From Candidatus Bipolaricaulota bacterium (GTDB lineage Bacteria > Bipolaricaulota > Bipolaricaulia > Bipolaricaulales > Bipolaricaulaceae), in the NCBI GenBank assembly GCA_022838705.1, contig JALHJZ010000001.1, positions 664,689 through 728,688 of the forward strand: DNA of 64,000 bases, read 5' to 3'. This document shows positions 32,585-41,550 of the stretch, piece after piece. The notes under the pieces were generated by a model. The model was given only the letters and a program-made list of their open reading frames with translations, had not been told where the DNA came from and ran no database searches. How positions within the stretch are numbered: position 1 is the first letter of the stretch; each line of letters begins with the position of its first letter. The position numbers were made by a program, and so were the translations under genes.

Positions 32585-34644
32585 CCAAGCCACATCGGGT
32601 CAGGGTCCACCCGTAGCCACGGCGGGAGGTGGGGGAGGGCATGGGCGAGGAGGTCCACCACGTCCCTTCTTCCCCGCACGAGGAGCTGGGCGCGGGGGAC
32701 CCCACGGCGGGGGAAGAGGCGGGCCGGCCCGAGGACCTCGAACCCGCGCCGGGCGAGGTCTTCCGCCACGGCTCCCGCCTTCGCCTCGGCTCCCCGGCCG
32801 GTGGCGATCAACCGCACGAGGCGGGAGAACGGGGGATAACGCAGGCTCTCCCGGTACTTCACTTCCTCTGCGTAGAAGGCCGCGTAGTCCCCGGCCAGGG
32901 CGGAGCGGATCGCGTAGTAGTCCGGCTGGTCGGACTGCACGATCACCTCGCCGGGGCGCTCCCCTCGCCCGGCCCGGCCCGCGGCCCCGGCGATGAGCTG
33001 GTAGGTCCGCTCCCCGGCACGGAAGTCGGGGACCGATAGGAGCTGGTCAGCGTTCAGGATCCCGACGAGGGAGATCCCCGGGAAATCGAGACCCTTCCCC
33101 ACCATCTGCGCCCCGACGAGGATCTGGACCTCGCCGCGGGCGACGGAGGAGAGGATGCGGTCCCGATCCCGCGCCGTGTCGGCGTCGAGGCGGGCCACGG
33201 TGGCCTGAGGGAAGAGCCGCTGCGCCTCGTGTTCGGCCCGCTCCGTCCCCGCCCCGAACAGGTGGAACCGCGTCTCCCCGCAGTTCGGGCACGACGGATC
33301 CCGCACCACCCTCCCGCAGGCGTGGCACCGGAAGGCCCGCTCGGAGAGGTGGAACACGAGGGGGATCTCGCACTGGGGACAGCGGAGGATCGCACGGCAG
33401 CGGCAAACGGCGCCGGTGTAGAACCCAAGGCGGTTGATGAAGAGAAGGACCTGGCCGCCTCGGGCGAGGTGGCGCCCCATCGCCTCGACGAGGATGGGGC
33501 CGATCACGTCGTCTCCCCGCGGGGTAACCCGGACCGCTGGTGGAGCGCCGACGACGCGGTCCGGGAGGGGGAGGAGCCCGATCTCGCCCCGTTCGGCACG
33601 GAAGTAGGTCTCGACGGAGGGCGCGGCCGCGCCGAGGACCACCGCCGCTCCCTCCCGGTCCGCCCGCAGCTCGGCTACCGTGCGGGCATGGTAGTAGGGT
33701 GCCATCTCCTCCTGCTTGTAGGAGGGCTCCCCCTCCTCGTCGAGGACGATCAGGCCCAGGTCCGGGAGCGGGAGGAACGCCGCCGATCGTGTGCCCACCG
33801 CACACCGGACCGCGCCCCGCTGCGCGCCGTCCCACGTCCGCCACCTCTCCCCCGGCGGGAGCTCCCCGAAGTAGGTCTCCGGAGGGGAGCCGAGGACGCG
33901 CGCCGCCCGCGCCCACAGCTGGGGGAGGAGGGATACCTCCGGAGCGAGGAGGAGCGAGGTCTTACCTTGAGCGCGTGTTTCGGCGGCGGAACGGAGGTAG
34001 ACCTCGGTCTTCCCCGACCCCGGGGGCCCGAACAGGAGGTACACCCGGCCGTGGCCGATCCCGGCCCGGATCGCCTCCACCGCTTCCCCCTGACGCGGGT
34101 GAAGTGTGATCGCGTGGCCCTCTTCCCGGTACGAGAACGGGAGTCGCCGTGGCCGGAGGATCCTGGCGCGGAGGAGGGAGCCGACGGCCCGGCTCCCGCC
34201 GGGGATCTTTCGCAGCTCCCCGACCTCGGTCGTCCCTGCCGCGACGGCGGCGAGGACCCGTGCCTGGGCGGGGCTGGGGAGCGTGGCCGTCGGCGGGGAG
34301 GCTGCGTCGGGGGATAGGGCCAGCTCCACCTCCCTCGCTCGGCTTCGGCTTGGAGGGGGGACGAGCCGGCCCAGCGCGAGGCCGTGGCCCACGAACGACT
34401 GACGGGCGACCGCAGCGATGAGCTCTAGGGTCGAACCGGGCAGGGCAGGGCCCGACGTGGCCTCGATCGAGAGGAGGCGCCCCGGGAACGCCGGCTTGTG
34501 GGCGAGCTCCACCACGATCCCCCACATGTGACGCGTTCCGAATGGGACGCGCACGCGATCGCCGATCGCCACGGCTAGATCCGGCGGGACCTCGTAGTCG
34601 AACGGGGCGGCCCGGGGGACGGGAAGGGCCACCCGCGCGATCAC
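32581..34644 (-). CDS. priA: Primosomal replication restart helicase PriA
   Basis: A 687-residue superfamily 2 helicase that reloads the replisome. The N-terminal 3'-DNA-binding domain starts ARVALPVPRAAPFDYEVP and includes GDRVRVPFGTRHMWGIVV. Walker A is GPPGSGKTEVYL. The motif II region reads VLDEEGEPSYKQEE, with Gly where most PriA proteins have the His of DEEH. The zinc-binding module has eight cysteines in CRCRAILRCPQC, FRCHACGRVV and DPSCPNCGE. QMVGKGLDFP and the RAGRGERPGEV motif follow. It is the last gene of the long tuf-rpoB transcription unit, overlapping the MBL gene by 4 nt. Confidence 0.96.
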   Translation of the reverse strand: MIARVALPVPRAAPFDYEVPPDLAVAIGDRVRVPFGTRHMWGIVVELAHKPAFPGRLLSIEATSGPALPGSTLELIAAVARQSFVGHGLALGRLVPPPSRSRAREVELALSPDAASPPTATLPSPAQARVLAAVAAGTTEVGELRKIPGGSRAVGSLLRARILRPRRLPFSYREEGHAITLHPRQGEAVEAIRAGIGHGRVYLLFGPPGSGKTEVYLRSAAETRAQGKTSLLLAPEVSLLPQLWARAARVLGSPPETYFGELPPGERWRTWDGAQRGAVRCAVGTRSAAFLPLPDLGLIVLDEEGEPSYKQEEMAPYYHARTVAELRADREGAAVVLGAAAPSVETYFRAERGEIGLLPLPDRVVGAPPAVRVTPRGDDVIGPILVEAMGRHLARGGQVLLFINRLGFYTGAVCRCRAILRCPQCEIPLVFHLSERAFRCHACGRVVRDPSCPNCGETRFHLFGAGTERAEHEAQRLFPQATVARLDADTARDRDRILSSVARGEVQILVGAQMVGKGLDFPGISLVGILNADQLLSVPDFRAGERTYQLIAGAAGRAGRGERPGEVIVQSDQPDYYAIRSALAGDYAAFYAEEVKYRESLRYPPFSRLVRLIATGRGAEAKAGAVAEDLARRGFEVLGPARLFPRRGVPRAQLLVRGRRDVVDLLAHALPHLPPWLRVDPDPMWLG

Positions 34645-35546
34645 GCCGTGCCCTCCCGGTGGCGGAGGTAGCCGAGCACGCCGCGGACAGCCATCGCGAG
34701 GTCGCCGCGGGCAGGGCCCGGCGGGATCAGGCCCTCCCTGGCTGCGTCAGCCACGACGCTCGCCGCGAGCTCCTCCTCCGCGACCTGGCTCCGCCACAGC
34801 CGCCTCACCCGCTCCACCCACGCCGGGAGGAGGCGGGCGTACTGGGAGAGGAGATCGGGGGACCCGGGCCCGAAGTGGGTGAAGAGGAGCAGCCTCGGGT
34901 CAAGGTCCGCGAGGCGGCGCAGTGTAGCGAGCGACGCCTCGAGGTCGAAGCTCGGGGGGACGGTGGATGGAAGGAGCACCCCCTCCAGGTACAGCCCGAC
35001 GGCGTCCCCGGTGAAAAGAAGGTTTTCCCCGTCAGCGAAGTAGCACAAGTGGTGGGGGGCGTGTCCCGGCGCATCCACGGCCCGGAGGCGGAACCGCCCC
35101 CCGAGGAATGCCTCCCCATCCTGGGCCACGTGGAGGCGCCCCTCGGGGACCGGGTCCATCGTCCCGTACAGGGGGAACCGATCGCGGACCGCCTCCCTCA
35201 CCGAGGCGACGAGCCGCGCTGGGTCCACGAGATGGCGTGCCCCCCGCGCATGCACGACGGCGCGCGCCTTCGGCAGCTCCTGGAGGAGCCCCCCTGCCCC
35301 CCCGGCGTGGTCGAGATGGATGTGGGTGAGGAAGATCCACCCCACGTCATCGCGGGCGATCCCGAGGTGGGCCAGCGCGGCGAGGATCCGGTCGCGGGCG
35401 AGCGAGGTCCCCGCCTCGACGAGGGCCGCCGGTTCTCCGGGGAGGATGTAGACGCCGCCTTGGCGGGGGGCGCCGAACTGGTCCACATCGAGGAGCCACA
35501 CCTCGGGGTGGACCTCGGTGAGCGGGAGGGCCGTCACAGGAACCAC
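34641..35546 (-). CDS. MBL-fold metallohydrolase
   Basis: A 301-residue metallo-beta-lactamase-fold protein. The metal motif is THIHLDHAGG (HxHxDH), followed by the third histidine in DAPGHAPHHLCYF, the bridging aspartate in LLFTGDAVGLY and a C-terminal histidine in LLLFTHFGPG. A helical C-terminal domain (about 220-300) resembles that of glyoxalase-II-like or lactonase members. Substrate unknown. It overlaps the permease gene by 13 nt and priA by 4 nt. Confidence 0.88.
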   Translation of the reverse strand: MVPVTALPLTEVHPEVWLLDVDQFGAPRQGGVYILPGEPAALVEAGTSLARDRILAALAHLGIARDDVGWIFLTHIHLDHAGGAGGLLQELPKARAVVHARGARHLVDPARLVASVREAVRDRFPLYGTMDPVPEGRLHVAQDGEAFLGGRFRLRAVDAPGHAPHHLCYFADGENLLFTGDAVGLYLEGVLLPSTVPPSFDLEASLATLRRLADLDPRLLLFTHFGPGSPDLLSQYARLLPAWVERVRRLWRSQVAEEELAASVVADAAREGLIPPGPARGDLAMAVRGVLGYLRHREGTA

Positions 35547-36832
35547 CCCGTGGCGATCCCCAGCCAGAGGAAGGCGCTGGCGATCAGGCAGGAAAGGAGG
35601 GCCACCGGGATCCCGTCGCGGAGCCAGGCCCGGGCCTTCACTCCCTGGTGGGTTCGGTCAGCGATGGAGATGAGAACCATGTTCGCCGCTGAGCCTAGTG
35701 GGGTCCCGTTCGCTCCCAGTCCGATCCCGAGGGAGAGGGCCCACCACAGGGGGGTGAGGGGGATCCCCGTCCCCGCCAGGCTCCGCACGACGGCGGCGAG
35801 GGTGACCGTGGTCGGAATCGCGCTCAGGACCCAGCTCAGGCCAGCCCCAACCCAGAGGAGGATCAGGGCCAGGAGGAGCGTGGACCCGCCGGCGAGGCCC
35901 ACCGTCCATCGGCCGACCACGGCCAGGGCCCCGCTCGCCTCGAGCCCGCCCGTGAGCACGAGGAGGGAGGCAAGGAAGATGAGGAGGTCCCACTCTACGC
36001 CGTGCAGGAACGCCTCCACGTTTGGCCGGACGATGAGGGCGCACAGGGCAGCCCCGATGAGGGCGACCACGCCTGGGGTGAGGCCGAGGGCGCTGTGGGA
36101 AGCGAACAGGGCGAACACGAGGCCCAGCACGGCCACCAGCTTCCCCATCGCCTGGGGATGAGTGAGCGCCCGGCGCTCATCCATCGCCATCACCGCCTCC
36201 ACGTCCGCGGCGTGGGGGGTAGCCAGCCGCCGGAACCGGGCGAGGAGGAATGCCATCGCGGCCGCGAAAACGACGAGGGCCACGGGCAGGGTGTGGGTGA
36301 GGAACGCGTTGAACGAGAACCCCGCCGCTGACCCGATGAGGATGTTCGGCGGATCGCCGATGAGGGTCGCGGTCCCCCCGATGTTGGAGACCATCGCCTC
36401 CATGAAGAGGAGGGGCCCCGCAGGGATGGCCAGCACCTCGGCCACGGAAATCGTCACCGGGACCACGGTGAGGAGGGTGGTTACGTTGTCGAGGAACATC
36501 GAGGCGATCGCGGTAGCGGCCCCCAGCGACAGGAAGAGGATGGTCAGGTTGCCGTGCGCGATCTTTGCCGCCCGGATCGCGATGTACTGGAAGAACCCAG
36601 TCTCCCGGAGCAGCCCGACGATGGCCATCATCCCGAACAGGAGCCACAACGTGTCCATGTCGATGCTCGCCACCGCCGCGTGGTAAGGGTAGAACCCGAG
36701 GGCGCTTCCGGCCACGATCATCGCCACCGCGCCGACGAGGGCAGCCAGCGTGCGGTGGACGTACCCGGAGAAGATGAGGGCGTACGAAGCGGCGAAGATG
36801 GCGAGTGCCGAGGCGAGGACGGGCCAGCCCAC
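35534..36832 (-). CDS. ArsB/NhaD-type ion permease
   Basis: A 432-residue polytopic inner-membrane protein with about 11-12 hydrophobic helices. It matches the ion-transporter superfamily that includes ArsB, NhaD and the P protein. Hallmarks are FLDNVTTLLTVVPVTISVAEV (helix hairpin), NIGGTATLIGDPPNILIGSAA and, in the second half, ANGTPLGSAANMVLISIADR. The inverted-repeat pair of NxGGT-like loops fits the fold. Substrate (Na+, arsenite or a carboxylate) cannot be assigned. It starts 6 nt after the nudix gene, within the unit that begins with tuf. Confidence 0.87.
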   Translation of the reverse strand: MGWPVLASALAIFAASYALIFSGYVHRTLAALVGAVAMIVAGSALGFYPYHAAVASIDMDTLWLLFGMMAIVGLLRETGFFQYIAIRAAKIAHGNLTILFLSLGAATAIASMFLDNVTTLLTVVPVTISVAEVLAIPAGPLLFMEAMVSNIGGTATLIGDPPNILIGSAAGFSFNAFLTHTLPVALVVFAAAMAFLLARFRRLATPHAADVEAVMAMDERRALTHPQAMGKLVAVLGLVFALFASHSALGLTPGVVALIGAALCALIVRPNVEAFLHGVEWDLLIFLASLLVLTGGLEASGALAVVGRWTVGLAGGSTLLLALILLWVGAGLSWVLSAIPTTVTLAAVVRSLAGTGIPLTPLWWALSLGIGLGANGTPLGSAANMVLISIADRTHQGVKARAWLRDGIPVALLSCLIASAFLWLGIATGWFL

Positions 36833-36838
36833 GTTCGA

Positions 36839-37273
36839 TCACCCCTCCGCGCGGGGGAGCGCTTGGAGGAAGTCGTCGGCACGGCGGAGGGCGGCCCGCT
36901 GCTCAGGATAGGTCAGCCGCGCCAGCGCTTGTGGCAGGGGGAGCCATTCCAGGGCCTCGATCTCGCTTCCCTCGGCGATCCCGTCCTCATCCGTCGCGGC
37001 GAGGAACAGGGTGACCTCCTTGTTCACGGCCTCCCGGTCGCGGACGAACCGGTACGCGAGGCGCTCCCTGAACTCCGGCAGCAAGTTGAGGCGGGTGATC
37101 CGGACCTCCTCCCTCACCTCCCGCAGCGCGGCCTGGAGCTCGTCCTCCCCCGGTTCAAGGCGCCCCTTGGGGAACCCCCAATGCCCGCCGATCCTGTTCT
37201 TGATGATGAGGTAATGGCGCCCCGTCGGCGTGGTGCGGAACAGGATCACCCCGGACGCGCGTTCGTCCGGCAT
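36839..37273 (-). CDS. Nudix hydrolase (Ap4A-hydrolase-like)
   Basis: A 144-residue nudix protein. The nudix box is GRLEPGEDELQAALREVREEV followed by R-I, so the last conserved glycine is replaced. The preceding GGHWGFPKGRLEPGE pattern, lack of insertions and small size resemble bis(5'-nucleosyl)-tetraphosphatases. ATG 37273 lies 4 nt after the rpoB stop, exactly where rpoC normally begins. The protein has no similarity to RpoC, so this is a real break of the rpoBC operon. Confidence 0.88.
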   Translation of the reverse strand: MPDERASGVILFRTTPTGRHYLIIKNRIGGHWGFPKGRLEPGEDELQAALREVREEVRITRLNLLPEFRERLAYRFVRDREAVNKEVTLFLAATDEDGIAEGSEIEALEWLPLPQALARLTYPEQRAALRRADDFLQALPRAEG

Positions 37274-37277
37274 GGGA

Positions 37278-40200
37278 TCACACGATCTCCAGTTCCCGGT
37301 CGGCCTCGTCGTAGGCCTTGGCGGATAGCCCGAGGCACCGCAGCTCCTGCCACAGGACGCGGAACGACTCGGGGATGCCAGGTCGGGGGAAGTCCTCCCC
37401 GCGCAGGATCGCCTTGTACAGCTGAACACGCCCCTTCACGTCATCCGACTTGATGGTCAGCATTTCCTGAAGGAGGGCGGACGCGCCGTAGGCCTCGAGA
37501 GCCCACACCTCCATCTCCCCCAGCCGCTGGCCTCCGAACTGGGCCTTGCCCCCCAACGGCTGCTGGGTGATGAGGGCGTACGGGCCAGTGGAGCGGGCAT
37601 GGATCTTCTCCGCGGCGATGTGTTCGAGCTTGAGGAGGTAGAGCACGCCGACCGTGATCGGTGCCTGGAACGGTTCCCCAGTGCGGCCATCCCGCAATAG
37701 GACCTTCCCATCGAACCGGCTCCCATCGGCAAGGCCATGCTCGACGAGGGCTTGGGTGAGATCGGTCAGGATCTCCTCCTCCCGCGCGCCGTCGAACACC
37801 GGGGAGGCGACCGTTTCCCCCCGCAGGGCGGCGAGCCACCCCAGGTTGGCCTCGAAGATCTGGCCCAGGTTCATGCGCGACGGGACCCCAAGCGGGTTCA
37901 GCACCACGTCGAGGTGTGTTCCATCCGGCAGGAACGGCATGTCCTCGTCGGGGAGGATCGCGGAGATCACGCCCTTGTTCCCGTGGCGGCCGGCGAGTTT
38001 GTCCCCCACTGCGATCCGCCGTCGCTGGGCGACGTAGACCTTGACGAGCTCGTTGACCCCGGCCTCGAGCTCGTCCCCCGCGGCGCGGGACATCCGCTTG
38101 ACGCGGATCACGGTCGCCGTGCCGGAGATGGGAGGCATCCTGAGCGACGTGTTCTTGAAGTTGCGCATCCGCTCTCCGAAGATGGACCGGAAGATCCGCT
38201 CCTCCGGCGTCGGCTCGGCCTCCCCACGGGGGGTAATCTTCCCCACGAGGACGTCCCCCGTCTGGACCTCGGTCCCCGCACGCACGATCCCGTGCTCGTC
38301 CAGGTTGCGGAGCGCCTCCCGCGAGATGTTGGGGATGTCGGCCGTGATCTCCTCCGGCCCGAGCTTCGTCTCCTCGGCGCGGACCTCGAACTCCTGGATG
38401 TGGATCGAGTCGAGGCGGTTCTCCCGCACCAGCTTCTCGGAGAGGACGATCGCGTCCTCGTAGTTGTACCCCTCGAACGGGAGGAACCCGACGAGGAGGT
38501 TCGTCCCCAGGGCGAGCTCCCCGTTCACGGAGGATTGGCTGTCGGCGAGCACGTCCCCCCGCTTCACCTTGGCCCCGATCCGGACCGCGGGGTACTGGTG
38601 CAGGATCGTATCCTGGTTTGAGCGCTCGTAGTTGAGGAGGCGGTAGGCCTTCGTCTCCTTCTTCCCCTTGACCTCGATCCGCTGGGCGTCGACGTAGGTC
38701 ACGGTCCCGTCCTCCTCCGCGAGGAGGGTCGCCCCTGAGTCACGCGCGGCCACGCCCTCGAGGCCCGTCCCGACGAGGGGGCTCTCCGGGCGGAGGAGGG
38801 GCACCGCCTGCCGTTGCATGTTCGCGCCCATCAGGGCCCGGTTGGCATCGTCGTGCTCGAGGAACGGGATCAGGGCTGCCGATGCCCCGACGATGATGTC
38901 CGGGGCCACCTCGACGAAGTCCACCTCCTCCGGAGATACGAAGTGGACCTCCTCGTTTCCGGTACGCACCTGGACGCGCGTGCCCCCGATCCGCCCGTCC
39001 TTTCCGATGGTGATCGTGGCGGGGGCGATCCTGTACTGCCGCTCGTCATCGGCCATGAGGTACCGGATCTCTCCCGTGACCCGCCCGCCCTTCACCACCA
39101 CGTACGGCGCCTCGAGGAACCCGTAGTCGTTGACCCGGGCGTGGAGGGCGAGCGACGTGATGAGCCCGATGTTCTGGCCCTCCGGGGTCTCGATGGGGCA
39201 GATCCGGGCGTAGTGGGAGGCGTGGACGTCGCGGATCTCGATCTTCGCCCGCCGCGCGGTGAGGCTTCCCAGGGCCGACAACCGGCGCTTGTGGGTGAGC
39301 TCGGAGAGCGGGTTTGTCTGCTCGAGGAACTGGGACAGGCGCCCCGTGTAGAAGAGGTAGTTCAGCGAAGCCTGGATCGTCCGGGCGGAGACGATGCGGC
39401 GCAGGGCGTCCTTATCCTCCGGGTCGTAGTGGGACAGCTTGTCCTGGGCGATGCGCGCCATGCGGGTCAGGCCCTCCCGCAACGCCATCTGGGCCTGCTC
39501 CCCGGGGAGGCGGACCCGTTTGTTGGCCAAGTGGTCCGTCTCGTCAACGGAGGATGGATCCTCGGGCGTGCGGAGGAGGAGCGTGAGCGCTCCGAACAGG
39601 TCCGGGGGGGTGAGGCAGGTTTCCTCGCCCGTTAGGCCGAGCTTGCGGTTGACCTTGAACCGGCCGACATGGGTCAGCCGGTACGTTTCCGGGTTGAAGT
39701 ACAGGTTGTGCAGGTACTCGAATGCCTGGGTGGAGGTCACCCTCTCCCCGGAGCGGAACCGGAGGTAGATGTAGCGGGCCGCCTCCTCCTGGGTCGTGAT
39801 CCGCTTCTCATGCTCTTCGTCAAGCGACTTGGCGATCGCCGGATGGACGAGGCGGACCCGGGGCTTCCCCAGGCGCACGAGGGCCGCCGCCCGTTCGGGC
39901 GTGATCTCCTCGCCCGGCTTCCATTCAACATCACCAGCGGCGATGGCCTCGGCGAGCGTGGCTCGCTTCCACAGGGCGAGGCGCTCCGGGAGGTCCTCCA
40001 CCGGCACCGTCACGGCGTACTGGGTGAGGATCTCCTGTTCGGCGAGGCCGACCGCGCGGAGGAGGGTCGTCACGGGCACCTTTCCTCGCCGGTCGAGGTT
40101 GGCGCGCAGCGTCCACCGTTTCGTGTCCAGGTCGAGTTCGAGCCACGCCCCCGACTCGGGAAGGAAGTGAGCGCGGTAGACGTGGGGCTCCTCCTGGGTG

Positions 40201-40619
40201 ATGTACACCCCCGGCGAACGGACGAGCTCGTTGACGAGGACGTTCTCCGTGCCGTTGATCACGAACGTCCCCCGCGGCGTCATGAGCGGGATCTCCGCCA
40301 GGTACAGCTCCGCCTCCTGCCGCAGCTGCCCCTCCTCCCACAGGCGGCCGGTGGCCTTGAGGGGCACGGCGAGGGAGAGGTCCTTGTCCCGGCACTCCCA
40401 CTCATCGTAGCGCGGCTCCCCCAACAGGGGGTCGACGAGCTCGATGTAGAGGCGATCCCGATTGGGAGCGCGAATCGGGCTCACCGCGGCAAAGGCAGCG
40501 GCGATGCCCTGGCGCAGGAACTGCTCATAGGACGCAACCTGATCGGAGATGAGGGCCGGCGGTTCGCTCCACCGCCGGGCTCGTCCGTATCCGCGTCGAG
40601 CGTGACTAGGCTGGGCCAA
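37278..40619 (-). CDS. rpoB: DNA-directed RNA polymerase beta subunit RpoB
   Basis: A 1113-residue beta subunit, a short form close in size to that of Thermus and lacking the large lineage inserts of proteobacteria. The rifampicin-pocket region reads LSQFLEQTNPLSELTHKRRL, then SALGSLTARRAKIEIRDVH. Relative to E. coli, position 516 is Glu rather than Asp and the loop after SALG is shorter by two residues. Further motifs: CPIETPEGQNIGLI, DALIFLP-type region FLPFEGYNYEDAIVLSE, KLAGRHGNKGVISAILP and the C-terminal GEMEVWALEAYGASALLQEM. It follows rplL by 19 nt. No rpoC follows. Confidence 0.98.
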   Translation of the reverse strand: MAQPSHARRGYGRARRWSEPPALISDQVASYEQFLRQGIAAAFAAVSPIRAPNRDRLYIELVDPLLGEPRYDEWECRDKDLSLAVPLKATGRLWEEGQLRQEAELYLAEIPLMTPRGTFVINGTENVLVNELVRSPGVYITQEEPHVYRAHFLPESGAWLELDLDTKRWTLRANLDRRGKVPVTTLLRAVGLAEQEILTQYAVTVPVEDLPERLALWKRATLAEAIAAGDVEWKPGEEITPERAAALVRLGKPRVRLVHPAIAKSLDEEHEKRITTQEEAARYIYLRFRSGERVTSTQAFEYLHNLYFNPETYRLTHVGRFKVNRKLGLTGEETCLTPPDLFGALTLLLRTPEDPSSVDETDHLANKRVRLPGEQAQMALREGLTRMARIAQDKLSHYDPEDKDALRRIVSARTIQASLNYLFYTGRLSQFLEQTNPLSELTHKRRLSALGSLTARRAKIEIRDVHASHYARICPIETPEGQNIGLITSLALHARVNDYGFLEAPYVVVKGGRVTGEIRYLMADDERQYRIAPATITIGKDGRIGGTRVQVRTGNEEVHFVSPEEVDFVEVAPDIIVGASAALIPFLEHDDANRALMGANMQRQAVPLLRPESPLVGTGLEGVAARDSGATLLAEEDGTVTYVDAQRIEVKGKKETKAYRLLNYERSNQDTILHQYPAVRIGAKVKRGDVLADSQSSVNGELALGTNLLVGFLPFEGYNYEDAIVLSEKLVRENRLDSIHIQEFEVRAEETKLGPEEITADIPNISREALRNLDEHGIVRAGTEVQTGDVLVGKITPRGEAEPTPEERIFRSIFGERMRNFKNTSLRMPPISGTATVIRVKRMSRAAGDELEAGVNELVKVYVAQRRRIAVGDKLAGRHGNKGVISAILPDEDMPFLPDGTHLDVVLNPLGVPSRMNLGQIFEANLGWLAALRGETVASPVFDGAREEEILTDLTQALVEHGLADGSRFDGKVLLRDGRTGEPFQAPITVGVLYLLKLEHIAAEKIHARSTGPYALITQQPLGGKAQFGGQRLGEMEVWALEAYGASALLQEMLTIKSDDVKGRVQLYKAILRGEDFPRPGIPESFRVLWQELRCLGLSAKAYDEADRELEIV

Positions 40620-40638
40620 GAGGTTTGCCCGTCCTTCT

Positions 40639-41013
40639 CTAGCGGAGCTCGACTTCGGCGCCGGCGGCGACGAGCTTCTTCTGGATGTCGTCGGCTTCCT
40701 CCGGGCTCACCCCGGCCTTGATCACCGCCGGGAGCTTGTCCACGAGATCCTTGCACTCCTTGAGGCCCTTCCCGGTGATGTCTTTCACGACCTTGATGAG
40801 CTGGATCTTCTGCTGACCCGCGTTCGTAAGCACGACATCCACCGTGGACTTCGCCTGGGCAGCGGCGTCCGCGGCCGGGGCTACGGTCGCCACGGCCACC
40901 GGGGCCGCCACCTGCGCCGACACGCCGAACCGCTCCTCGATCGCCGACACGAGCTCGGCGAGGTCCTTCACCGTCATCTGTTCGATCGCTTGGAGAAACT
41001 CTTCCTTTGTCAT
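40639..41013 (-). CDS. rplL: Ribosomal protein L7/L12
   Basis: A 124-residue stalk protein. The N-terminal dimerisation helices (KEEFLQAIEQMTVKDLAELV) and an alanine-rich hinge (about 38-55) lead to the factor-binding C-terminal domain with KIQLIKVVKDITGKGLKECK and PEEADDIQKKLVAAGAEVEL. It recruits EF-Tu and EF-G to the ribosome, which matters because EF-Tu here is atypical. It begins 3 nt after rplJ and precedes rpoB. Confidence 0.97.
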   Translation of the reverse strand: MTKEEFLQAIEQMTVKDLAELVSAIEERFGVSAQVAAPVAVATVAPAADAAAQAKSTVDVVLTNAGQQKIQLIKVVKDITGKGLKECKDLVDKLPAVIKAGVSPEEADDIQKKLVAAGAEVELR

Positions 41014-41016
41014 CGT

Positions 41017-41550
41017 CTATCCCTCCGCTCCTTTCTTCTTCTGGACTTCCGAGAGCGCCACCGCGAACTTGCGCGTGACCCCGGACAGCGCGACCGCGAG
41101 CCCCCGGATGGGGCCAGCGAGGGCCCCCGCCAACCGCCCGAGGAGTTCCTCCCGTGTGGGAAGGGTCGCGTACCAATCAGCCTCTTCCGCCGAGACCGGC
41201 AGGTCATCGAACACCCCTGCCTTCACCTTGAGCTGGGGGTAGCGCCGGGCGCATTCCCGCGCCACGCGAAATGGGAGGGCGGGATCCCCTTCCCCCATGA
41301 GGAGGGCGTTCGTGCCGGTGAGGTTCGTGGGGAAGCCCTTGATCCCGGCCTCGCTCGCCGCGATGCGGGTCAGGGTGTTCTTGACGACCCGCAGCTCCAC
41401 CCCCTGCTTGCGGACGAACCGGCGCAGGGACGTTACGTCTGGGCCGGAGAGCCCGCGGTAGTCCACGATCACCACGGCCCGCGCGCGGGACAGCCTCTCC
41501 CGCAGGTCCTCCACCGCCGCTACCTTCTCCTGTCGCGGCATCTCCCTCAC
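41017..41550 (-). CDS. rplJ: Ribosomal protein L10
   Basis: A 177-residue stalk base protein. VVIVDYRGLSGPDVTSLRR and VVKNTLTRIAASEAGIKG form the rRNA-binding domain, and a C-terminal helix (about 135-170) binds L12 dimers. GTG 41550 overlaps the rplA stop (GTGA); ATG 41541 is an alternative start. With so little space there is no room for the classical L10 leader operator seen in other bacteria. Confidence 0.95.
   Translation of the reverse strand: MREMPRQEKVAAVEDLRERLSRARAVVIVDYRGLSGPDVTSLRRFVRKQGVELRVVKNTLTRIAASEAGIKGFPTNLTGTNALLMGEGDPALPFRVARECARRYPQLKVKAGVFDDLPVSAEEADWYATLPTREELLGRLAGALAGPIRGLAVALSGVTRKFAVALSEVQKKKGAEG

Noticed and set aside
36839..37273. A truncated rpoC directly after rpoB
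   Set aside because: The protein has a nudix box and no RpoC motif such as NADFDGD.
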